Assembly: GCF_009905375.1 (NCBI RefSeq)
Contig: NC_133648.1
Span: forward strand, 30,122,438-30,186,437
From: Apium graveolens
Taxonomy: Eukaryota > Streptophyta > Magnoliopsida > Apiales > Apiaceae
Length of the DNA stretch: 64,000 nt
Direction of reading: 5' to 3'
The translations under genes and the position numbers were made by a program. Below the pieces are notes generated by a model. It made no database searches. It had not been told where the DNA came from and worked only from the letters and a program-made list of their open reading frames with translations. The first letter of the stretch is position 1. Every line of letters starts with the position of its first letter. Positions 22,704 through 31,794 of this stretch are shown here, piece by piece.

Positions 22704-24437
22704 TTAGTTCAAAAGGGTGATTCTTGGTCCCTTTCCTTTGAGGTGGTAGTTAGCTCTAGATGAGGTTGCCTCAGTATTGTCATGATGTGAGATAGAATGT
22801 TGATTGGTTGAAACTCCCCCTGAGTTGCTGATCCTTTGAAAGGAATTGGGAGTTCTATCAACTGATGAAGTGAAATGATTATCCGTTGACAGAATGTGAT
22901 CAACGGATGCTTCATTATGAACTTCAACGGATGATGCACTTTGTCTTTCAACGGATGCTGCATTGCTTCTATCAACGAAAGCTGAATTATGACTTTCAAC
23001 GGATGCAGCATTCTGTGCATTATCCAAAGGCAGATTTTGAATTCTTTTCGAGGTGCCTTCTCTATCATTCTCATATTCACTATCATCACAATATATCTCA
23101 ATATTGTCAAATTTGAGTTCTTCATGATATCCCTCATCTGTTAGTCCATCAATCTTTTTATCATCAAACACAACATGCACAGATTCCATGACAATGTTGT
23201 TTCTTAGATTATAGACTCTATATGATTTTCCAGCAGAATAACCAACAAATATTCCTTCATCAGCCTTTGCATCAAACTTCCCTTTGTGATCAGGTTGATT
23301 CCTTAGAATGTAACATTTGCAACCAAAGACATGCAGAAAGTTTAAAGTTGGTTTTCTTCTCTTGAACAATTGATAGGGAGTCATGCCTTTTGCCTGATTA
23401 ATTAGAGAAATATTCTGAGTGTAACATGCACAGTTAACAGCCTCAGCCCAAAAGTATGTTGGGAGTTTTGACTCTTCAAGCATTGTTCTTGCAGCTTCAA
23501 TTAGTGATCTGTTCTTCCTTTCCACCACACCATTTTGTTGTGGAGTCCTTGGAGCTGAGAACTCATGCATGATCCCATATTCTTCACTGAACAACTTCAT
23601 GGTTGTATTCTTGAACTCAGTTCCATTGTCACTCCTGATATTCCTTACTTTGAAATCTGGATGATTGTTGACTTGCTTGATATGGTTGATGATGATTTCA
23701 CTAGCTTCATCCTTTGATCCAAGGAAATAAACCCATGAAAACTTTGAGAAATCATCTACAATCACTAGGCAATATCTTTTCCTTGAAATTGACAATACAT
23801 TGACTGGTCCAAAAAGATCCATGTGTAGCAGTTGTAATGGTTCATCAATTGCAGATTCAAGCTTCTTACTGAATGATGCTTTCATTTGCTTTCCTTTCTG
23901 ACAAGCATCACACAGTTCATCCCTTGTGAATTCCACTAGAGAAATTCCTCTAACTAAGTCCTTTTTTACTAGATCATTCATTGTCTTGAAATTCAAATGG
24001 GATAGCTTCTTGTGCCATAGCCAACTTTCATCTGGACTTGCTTTGCTGAGAAGACAAGTGATTGATTCTGAATCGGTAGAGTTGAAGTCAGCTAAATACA
24101 CATTCCCTTTTCTAACTCCAGTTAGAACCACTTTGTTGTCCTTCTTACTTGTGACAACACAGGCTTCAGAATTGAAGGAAACAGTATTCCCTTTGTCACA
24201 TAGTTGACTGATGCTCAATAGATTGTGTTTGAGACCATCAACTAATGCAACTTCATCAATGATGACATTTTCTTTTGAAATCAAGCCATATCCCATAGTG
24301 AACCCTTTGTTTTCATCTCCAAAGGTTATGCTAGGGCCAGCTCTCTCCTTGAACTCTGTGAGCAGGGTGAAATCTCCTGTCATGTATCTTGAACAGCCAC
24401 TGTCCAAGTACCATAAATTCCTTCTTTTTCCCTGCAC
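22704..24437 (-). pseudogene. Element B protease-integrase (577 codons, open)
   Basis: The aspartic protease DSG is in WYLDSGCSRYMTGD near residue 13. The GAG-pre-integrase zinc site (HKKLSHLNF...CDACQKG) is at about 140-185. The integrase catalytic triad is visible: Asp in HMDLFGPV, Asp in RSDNGTEF, Glu in NGVVERKNRS. The chromodomain-less copia C-terminus (GCKCYILRN...FVGYSAGKSYRVYN) follows. The last 110 residues are a Ser/Val/His-rich linker built on repeated ASVE/ASVD codons that spell the DNA motif ATCCGTTGA (22879-23002). No internal stop. The frame starts with GTG CAG because the upstream gag frame ends 14 nt earlier in a different phase. Confidence 0.93.
22879..23002 (-). repeat. Motif cluster in B integrase-RT linker
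   Basis: Six copies of ATCCGTTGA or a close variant in 124 bp of coding DNA; the peptide is a run of SVE/SVD units. The same linker in D (57207-57310) has ATCCGTCGG/CGACGGAT versions. Confidence 0.9.
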
Positions 24438-24450
24438 ACAACTAAATCAA

Positions 24451-26826
24451 TCAAGTTGATTTTGGTACCCAAGTTTCCTTGGGTCCAGCCTTGTTAGTCT
24501 TTTTCCTAGACTTCATTCCTCCTGCATCTTTTGACTTAGGTAATTTTGGGTCAACCTTGATCTCAGATGTAGTTGGTTGAAGTGTAGGGTTAGTCACAGA
24601 ATCATTTAGCACTTTTGATTGAATTTGATAAGGCATGGATTGTGCAAATATATTATTCCACATAGGCATGTTGTATGGCATCTGAGGCATACTGAATGCA
24701 GTAAAATAAGGATTATTAACATATGGCATGTTTGCAAAATGTGCATGAGGATTCTGATGAGACATAACATGCATAGCATGCAGAGGTGACATAGACATGT
24801 TAGGCATGGATGGAGTTAAAGGTATGGGAGCATTCTTAACAGATTTGCAGTTATCAGATAGATGATTAACACTTTTACAATGCACACAACTTTTTCTAGG
24901 AGCATACTTATCAGGTGTATAATTGTTGTGTTTATTAATCCCTACCTTCCCATTTCTATTAGATTTTCTTTTAGTTTCCTTTTTATCCTCAACCAATTTA
25001 AGCCTATTTTTCAGCTGATCTAAAGTCATGTGTCCTATATTCACCTTACTGGCATCTTTGGATGTGCTAGCTCCTTCTTTGACAAAGTTCTTGAAAGTTG
25101 AACCATTCTTCTTATTGAGATTTTTCCTTTTAGAATCACTTGCCTGTTTTAATTGATGAGCCTTCAACGGATGCTCTTTTTCTTCCTTCAACGGATAACT
25201 TTCATCATCCGTTGATTCCATATCCGTTGACAATCCATCAATTAATTTTAACTCCTTTTTGTTTTTCTTCCAGGCATTCTCACAGAATGATTTAATTCCC
25301 TGAACCTTGACAATCTGAGCACTAACATCCCTAGATGTTTTCCAGGCCTTGATTACCTCTTGCTCACTTTCTAACTGTTTAGAAAGAATTTCTACTTTCT
25401 TAACAGCTTCTTCTAGTTCATTCTCAACAGTCAAGCATTTAATTTTAATCTTTTCAAGCTCAATTACCTGATTCTCTAACACAGCATTCCTATCACTTAA
25501 AAATAAATTATTCTCTTTGATTCTTGTATTTTCTTTAGCTAGTGATTTAAGGGAAACACGTAAATGATATAATTCATTGGACATATCATTTATGGCTTCA
25601 TTGCATTCGATCTTAGAAAGCTGAGAGAGATCAGTAGTAATTACCTGGTTGCTTGATGAACTAGTTTCATTTTCATCAGAATTAGCCATCAGGGCTAGGT
25701 TGACATATTCCATATCATCATCTTCATTGGCTCCATCTGCTGCCCAATCATCTTGAGTGAGAAAGGCTGAGCAAATCGAAATACTTCTTTTTGTAATCAA
25801 CTTGCTCAAAATTCTTCTTATCAGAGGTTGGCTTCCTACACTCATTTGCAAAGTGTCCACTAATGCCACAGTTATAACATTTGAACTTGGATTTGTCCAC
25901 CATGTTTTTGTTTGACTTAGTGAATTTTGTATTTTTCCTGAATTTCATCTTTGCAAACCTCCTGGACAGAAAATCCAGATGTTCATCAACATCATCAGAG
26001 TCATCTTGACTGGAATTGTCTCCATCCTCAGCTACTTGCTCCTTTCCCTTGCTTGATTCTGATTTGCTTGTGCCAATTTTGAGACTTGGCATTGTCTTCT
26101 CCTCATTCCTGGCTTCAATTTTCTCATTGTCAGCTACAAGTGCAACTGATCCTCCTTTTCTCTTTCCCTTTTCCAACAGCTCATCTTGCTCCATCTCAAG
26201 TTCATATGTCTTCAAAATTCCATATAATCTTTCAAGTGTGAAGTCCTTATAATCTTGAGAATTTCTTAGAGAAACAGTCATAGGCTTCCATTCCTTTGGT
26301 AGAGACCTCAGAAATTTTAAATTGGAGTCCTTGACTTGGTACACTCTGTCATACAGCTTCAATCCTGAAATCTGTTGAAGGTATCATTCAATGATTCTCC
26401 TTCTTCAAAATGAAAATATTCATACTGTTGAATGAGAAGCTGCATTTTGTTTTCTCTAACTTGCTTAGTACCTTCACAGATAAGTTGCACAGTATCCCAA
26501 ATTTCCTTAACAGTTTGGCTGTTAATGACATTGTCAAACATATCTTGATCTAGGCCATTAAACAGAATGTTCATGGCTTTCTTGTCCTTGTGAACCTCTT
26601 CAATATCTTCAATAGTCCATTCTGCTTTTGACTTGGGAATAGACTGTCCAACAACTGTTGCAGTAGCAGCTGTGGCCACCTTGTGAGGGATGTGAGGACC
26701 ATTTTCAATGCAGTTGATGTAGCTTTCATCTTGAGAGAGAAGATGTAAATGCATCTTCACTTTCCAGTGATGATAGTTATCTCTTTCCAGGATTGGAATC
26801 TTTACACCAATATCCTTCTTACTCAT
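24451..26826 (-). pseudogene. Element B gag (two frameshifts)
   Basis: ATG at 26826 opens the Gag N-terminal domain (IPILERDNYHHWKVKMHLHL; later IWDTVQLICEGTKQVRENK) of the UBN2/DUF4219 type. A small deletion near 26360 shifts frame; the next part (to 25748) holds the first CCHC knuckle CYNCGISGHFANECR. A second shift near 25770 precedes a long coiled-coil region (LYHLRVSLKSLAKENTRIKE...) and a second, more degenerate knuckle CVHCKSVNHLSDNC. The C-terminus is Met/Asn/Pro-rich, then KETWVPKST and a TGA at 24451. This long Gag with a coiled-coil extension is characteristic of the Sirevirus lineage. Motif copies lie at 25162-25231. Confidence 0.9.
25162..25231 (-). repeat. Motif cluster in B gag
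   Basis: Four copies of TCAACGGAT or ATCCGTTGA in both orientations within coding sequence. The counterpart in D is 59467-59546. Confidence 0.85.
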
Positions 26827-26872
26827 GATGTTAGCAGAATAGATCTTTAAACTCTTTGTATGTTAAGAGCTT

Positions 26873-26884
26873 GCTCTGATACCA
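26873..26884 (-). promoter_or_regulatory. Primer-binding site of element B
   Basis: The minus strand reads TGGTATCAGAGC, complementary to the 3' end of initiator tRNA-Met, two bases inside the 5' LTR. This is the standard copia primer site. Confidence 0.95.
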
Positions 26885-27080
26885 ATTGTTATTCCCAGTG
26901 AACTAACAATGAGATTTACAAAAGAGGGTTGAATGTAAATCTCAAAACTTTTTCAAGTTTTGAGCAGTTTCTGGGCTATTGTGTTTTGATGAACAAGTGT
27001 GTGTGAATTGCTTTCAGCTAATGCAGACAGATATATATTCAAACACAAATATAAAGAACACAACAGACTTAAAAACTTTT

Positions 27081-27104
27081 CTGGTGGATTTGTTGTTCCA
27101 CCAG
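27081..27104 (-). promoter_or_regulatory. LTR leader hairpin in B
   Basis: CTGGTGGA and TCCACCAG form a perfect 8-bp stem around an 8-nt loop. Being downstream of the TATA box it would be present in the transcript leader. The same stem occurs in D's LTRs in an otherwise diverged context. Confidence 0.7.
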
Positions 27105-27235
27105 AGATGTGTTATTTCAGAAAATCTGTGATTCAAATAATTAAATCACAGCTGCGTCCTAGTACAAACTAGATGATTTTCTCTCTGGATTTTTCTAAAC
27201 AGCTCTGGAAAATTCACCATCTAATTACTAGCTGC

Positions 27236-27258
27236 TACTTGGTTTATATAACACCAAG
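27236..27258 (-). promoter_or_regulatory. LTR promoter TATA box of B
   Basis: TTGGTGTTATATAAACCAAG on the minus strand: a TATATAA box inside an inverted repeat CTTGGT/ACCAAG. It is shared almost exactly with D (61590-61610). Confidence 0.75.
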
Positions 27259-27505
27259 TTTATAAGTGAAGACAAAACTGTAAAATACAATTAAAAGATT
27301 CTTCACATGTTTCTTCTTCATTTCTCTATCCAATGCAATTTAGGTTTAGCTGTGAATCTTTGAATACTTCCTTGTTTGCACCAGAATGGAAATGCTGCAT
27401 TTTCTTGATTCGTCCTGGAGGCTGCCACATTCCAGTTTGTCTCTGTCAACCCATGTGCCTCTGTCAGCTTATGAATTGTCACTATCAACTGCTATTTGAA
27501 CTAAG

Positions 27506-27686
27506 CATCCGTTGAAGCTTTCATCCGTTGATGTTGTATCCGTTGAAGCTTTATCTGTTTGAAGCTTTATCCGTTGATGCATTAGCAGTTGAAGCTTTAT
27601 CCGTTGAAGCACTCATCCGTTGATGGATGTTATCCGTTGAAGCTTTAGAGATATCCGTTGAAGCTTTGCTTCTCATCCGTTGAAGG
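27506..27686 (-). repeat. Motif array in B 5' LTR
   Basis: About ten ATCCGTTGA units 250-440 bp upstream of the TATA box in element orientation. A further inverted pair, TCAACGGATA/TATCCGTTGA, lies at 27884-27916. Confidence 0.9.
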
Positions 27687-27989
27687 CCTTTAATATCAGT
27701 TGATACAACTTCATTTATACAAAATTACAAGGCATGAAATATTTACAATTAGCCCTCCTATTTGCATATCCACTAGTAGTCAACATGACTGATAATTTCC
27801 CACAACATCTAAGAATTACAACTTAAATACAGAGAATGAAATGTGCTACAATACTAAACTTATTTCTAAGTAAAGCTACTCCTTCAACGGATAGCCAAAA
27901 TGGTCTTATCCGTTGAGGCTACAAACACTAGATTTCTACTTAAGTGTTTTGTTTAACTTATCATCAAACTAATACACATATTCCTAACA

Positions 27990-28094
27990 CTGGTTGATAT
28001 ATTTTAGGAAGCAGAATTATATTCCATATCAATTAGCGATTATCTTGTAACTGTGTAATATATAAACACAGACATAGGGTTTATACTATAACTG
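27990..28094 (+). mobile_element. Left LTR of element E, continuation
   Basis: It resumes at CTGGTTGATATATTTTAGG, the sequence that follows AACTGGT uninterrupted in the right LTR (36002 on). It includes a TATA-like GTAATATATAAACAC near 28054. Confidence 0.85.
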
Positions 28095-28334
28095 TGGAAT
28101 ATAATTATGTTTCCTAAAATATATCAACCAGTTATCTTTTCTTCCAAGTATTATATTCTTCATAGAATTCCATCTTTATGCATATCTGTTCTTGCGTTTG
28201 TCTTGATCTTCTTTCCTTTCAATCAGCCGCCTTCCTTATCTGAAAGTTTCCTTTAAGTCCTGATATTATCTCCTGATAAATATCTCCTGAACCTTAAGTA
28301 CTAATAACTTAAGTTATGTCTTCAGTATAAGTTC
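28095..28334 (-). repeat. Inverted fragment of E's LTR
   Basis: From TGGAATATAATTATG onward the sequence is the reverse complement of E's own LTR. It runs back through ATATATCAACCAGTTATC, TTGCGTTTGTCTTGATC and CAGCCGCCTTCC to CAGTATAAGT. With 27990-28060 it forms a large imperfect palindrome. It replaces the rest of the LTR, gag, protease and integrase. Confidence 0.88.
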
Positions 28335-30141
28335 TGATAAGCCAAGTTCTAATAATTCTGAAAATTTAAATTCTGAACGATCCAACTCAGAGAGCATAGT
28401 TTCAGGGGGAGCATCAGAAAATGTTGATGAAGATAGCATGGATCATGGGGGAGCATCCAGTTCTAGAGAAAACCTTCCATCTGCAAGGAAGTGGACTAAA
28501 TCACATACACCTGACTTAATTATTGGAAATCCTGATGCAGGTGTCAGAACTAGAACAACTACCTCAAGTGAATGTCTCTATAATTCTTTTCTTTCTCAGA
28601 CTGAACCAAAGAAAGTGGAAGAAGCTCTTCAAGATGCTGATTGGGTGCAAGCAATGCAGGAAAAGTTAAATGAATTTGAAAGAAATAAAGTCTAGACCCT
28701 AGTGCCAAGACCAAAGAACAGATCTGTTGTTGGTACAAAGTGGGTGTTCAGAAACAAAACTGATAGTGATGGCATAATTACAAGGAATAAAGCAAGGCTG
28801 ATTGCAAAAGAATATTCTCAACATGAGGGAATTGATTATGATGAAACATTTGCACCAGTTGCTAGATTGGAAGCCATAAGGATATTTTTGGCTTATGCTG
28901 CTCACAAAAAGTTTACTGTCTTTCAAATGGATGTGAAAAATGCTTTTCTCAATGGAGAATTGGAAGAGGAAGTATATGTTGAACAACCTTCAGGCTTTGT
29001 AGATTCCAAATTTCCAAATCATGTCTACAGGCTTGATAAAGCACTTTATGGCCTTAAGCAAGCTCCAAGAGCATGGTATGAGACTTTAGCTCAGTTTCTT
29101 CTGGAAAGTGGATTTAACAGAGGAACTATTGACAAAACACTGTTCTACCTCAACCATGGAAATGACTTACTTTTGGTGTAGATATATGTTGATGATATCA
29201 TTTTTGGTTCTACAAATGATAGACTTTGCAAGAAGTTAGCCAAACTGATGCAGTCAAGATATCAAATGAGTATAATAGGGGAACTTAGCTATTTTCTGGG
29301 CCTTCAAGTCAAGTAGAATGAAGAAGGCACTTTTATCTGTCAGTCCAAGTACACCAGAAATTTGCTGAAGAAATTTGGAATGCAAGATTGTTCAAGTGCA
29401 TCCACTCCCATGGCCACTGCAATAAAATTGGATAAGGATACTGGTAAATCAGTAGATATTACTGATTACAGAGGTATGATTGGCTCTCTACTCTATCTAA
29501 CTGCTAGTAGACCTGATATCATGTATGCTACCTGTCTTTGTGCAAGATTTCAAGCAGATCCAAGAGAACCTCACTTAACAGCTGTGAAAAGAATTTTCCA
29601 GTATCTTAAGGGCACAGCTGATCTGGGATTGTGGTATCCCAGATAATCAGATTTTAAACTAATAGGTTACTCAGATGCAGATTTTGCAGGATGCAAAATT
29701 GACAGGAAAAGCACAAATGGAAGCTGCCAATTTCTTGGAGGCAGATTGGTTTCTTGGTTTAGTAAGAAACAAAAGTCAATTTCCACATCAACTGCAGAAG
29801 CAGAGTACATTGATGCAGGAAGTTGTTGTGCACAGATTCTTTGGATGAAGAATCAGTTACTGGATTATGGGTTAACATATTTTAAAATCCCTATTTACTG
29901 TGATAATCAAAGTACTATTGCTATGACAGGTAATCCAGTTCAACACTCAATGACCAAACACATCAGCATTAGGTACCACTTCATAAGGGAATATATGGAT
30001 GAAGGTACAGTGGAATTGCACTTTGTTCCAACAGATCAACAACTAGCAGATATCTTCACAAAACCACTGTGTGAAGCTACTTTTACAAGACTGGTAAATG
30101 AACTTGGAATGGTTTCAGGTTCTTTCTCTAAGTCTGCTTAG
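28335..30141 (+). pseudogene. Element E RT-RNase H fragment
   Basis: It begins inside the integrase-RT linker (Ser/Asn/Glu-rich, with AGTTCTGATAA motif DNA), then [92 protein letters not shown], and RNase H with [35 protein letters not shown] and ADIFTKPLCEATFTRL. One frame throughout, with stops TAG 28693 (Trp position), TAG 29179 and TAG 29314 (Gln positions) and TAA 29644. The stops fit C-to-T/G-to-A decay. Gag, protease and integrase are deleted upstream. Confidence 0.92.
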
Positions 30142-30804
30142 TTTATGATTTTGTTTCATCAGACTTTATGATCAGTATTTACAGATATTACTATCTTTAT
30201 GTATTATGTGCTCAATTGAAAATTGCTTAAGTACTGATTATTTTCTGATGTGAATTTCTACACTCTAATAGTGATATGAATGTTTCTGTGACTATTCAAT
30301 CCAATGAGGATAACCATGCTAGATACTGACCTAGTAGTCTTTAATAAACTAAAGATCCCATGTTTGAAGTAATTATTTATGTGGAAATCTTTTAACACAA
30401 GCAAATTCTGATATTGAGCTTAGTTAAGTTTACTTTGTCTATCTTATTACTAAGTCAAAAACTAGAATAATGCTTCTTATCTGTTAAGTTCTGGTGTTAG
30501 TAAATCTGGTGAATGTACTAAGTGCTGATAAGCCTCACTTATCAAAACAGAAGAAAAAGGAAAAGAAATTAAAATCAGGTACTCCTTTGAGATCTAGAGT
30601 AAAAATGTGGAAGGGAAGACCCAAGTGCATTGCTGGTATTAAGTAATATGCATCAGAAAAGAAAAATAAATATTTTTCTTGGTGACTTTTCACACTCTAT
30701 GATTACTGGAGAAATACTCTGATAATAGCATAAATTATGATAAGCAGTCGTGACTCACACTGAGAAATACTCTCTCAAACTCATTTTTTTTACTCATCAC
30801 AAAC
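30142..30804 (+). other. Element E pol/3' spacer
   Basis: Noncoding, with scattered CTGATAA/TTATCA motifs (for example CTGATAAGCCTCACTTATCA near 30525). It corresponds to the motif-bearing spacers of B, C and D but is less dense. Confidence 0.6.
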
Positions 30805-31074
30805 ATGGTTCATTTCAACTTAGTTCTGAACTATGACACTTTCACTATCAATTTGAGGTGTACTGAATGGCAGCAGGAATGGCATGTCACTGCCTTTCCT
30901 GATGAAATCTATGACTCAGTTCCCCAAGAGGTTCTCACGGACCTCTTGTTCTTCTACATGGATTATCATCGCTATCTTGAGCGTCTGGAAGAGGAAAGGA
31001 GAGAAGCTCTCCGACAGCATGAGCGAATCATTCGTCTTGCTATTCTCTTTGTTGAGAGTAGGAAGAAGAAATAA
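30805..31074 (+). CDS. Small ORF of element E, 89 residues, unknown
   Basis: ATG in a good context (ACAAACATGGTT) after a CT-rich leader opens an 89-codon frame ending TAA. The first half is mixed (FNLVLNYDTFTINLRCTEWQ). The second half is strongly helical and charged (YHRYLERLEEERREALRQHERIIRLAILFVE), ending in RKKK. No known domain is recognised. It lies between RNase H and the long 3' ORF, where B, C and D have only spacer. An intact frame in an otherwise stop-ridden old element is notable but short enough to be chance. Confidence 0.4.
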   Translation: MVHFNLVLNYDTFTINLRCTEWQQEWHVTAFPDEIYDSVPQEVLTDLLFFYMDYHRYLERLEEERREALRQHERIIRLAILFVESRKKK

Positions 31075-31794
31075 TTGCAGCTATCTGTTTCTCTTCACCG
31101 TCAGCTTTGTCTGGCTTCTTAGCTTAGGACTAAAGTTGTTGATGTTAGGATTTGTAGCTTAGGACAATCTTGTACTTTTAAGCATGTACTTTAAATTTCA
31201 TGAAATGTATTTGCTCAATATATTAATGAAATTTTATATTTATGCAAGATCTTGTCTCTGAGTCATTTGATATTCTGATAACATTTTAAATCCTGATACT
31301 AACCATATTCTGATGACCTTTTTTAGCTCTAATACAAATCAAGTTCTGATTATGACGTGGCAGTATTTACTTACTTGGTTTATTTGTGGTCATTCTCTCA
31401 TTGGTCATATTTTTACAGAATATTGGTAAAGCAGTAATAATAAATTATTAAGTGGGAACAGTTTTAAAATTTAAAATAAAACTGAACGTCCTTTATTAAT
31501 GGGATTACTTGGTAAGTGGAACGGTTTTTCCTTGAAAAACTGTATGTGATAAGTAATGAATACTGAATACCCGTGCCCATTAATTATCTTTATTGCTGCA
31601 TGTCTGACAGGTGTCTCAACAGTTACTTTTTCTACCGTGTACAAGTAAAAGAGAGAAAAGATTGTAAAATCTTTTATTTACTTTCATATTTTATCTCTCT
31701 CTTTTTACTTTCATTCTCTCTCATCTACTGACGATTTTTCATACAGACATTTTCTCAAACACCTTATAGGCAATTTTCTTTCTCACGAATTCTC

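Larger units (their letters stand above)
10440..27989 (-). mobile_element. Element B: Sirevirus copia element nested in E's LTR
   Basis: The LTRs are 10440-11543 (3') and 26887-27989 (5'), about 1.1 kb each and about 1.5% different by eye. The target duplication ctggt lies at 10435-10439 and 27990-27994. The order on the minus strand is LTR, primer site, gag (26826-24451), protease-integrase (24437-22704), RT (22703-21688), RNase H (17399-16801), spacer with motif cluster and internal TATA box, a 1,500-codon 3' ORF (16255-11732), polypurine tract, LTR. A 4.29-kb insertion splits RT from RNase H. Stops and frameshifts make it defective, but every coding region is represented. Confidence 0.93.
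26887..27989 (-). mobile_element. 5' LTR of element B
   Basis: It is 1103 bp, TGTT...AACA, pairing with 10440-11543. In element orientation it contains the motif array (27686-27506), a TATA box in a palindrome (27236-27258) and, about 150 nt downstream, the CTGGTGGA/TCCACCAG hairpin (27081-27104), then the primer site. Confidence 0.93.

Noticed and set aside
24432..24468. Programmed -1 ribosomal frameshift at the gag/pol junction
   Set aside because: B and D have different phase offsets and no shared slippery heptamer near the stop, so one frameshift mechanism cannot serve both.
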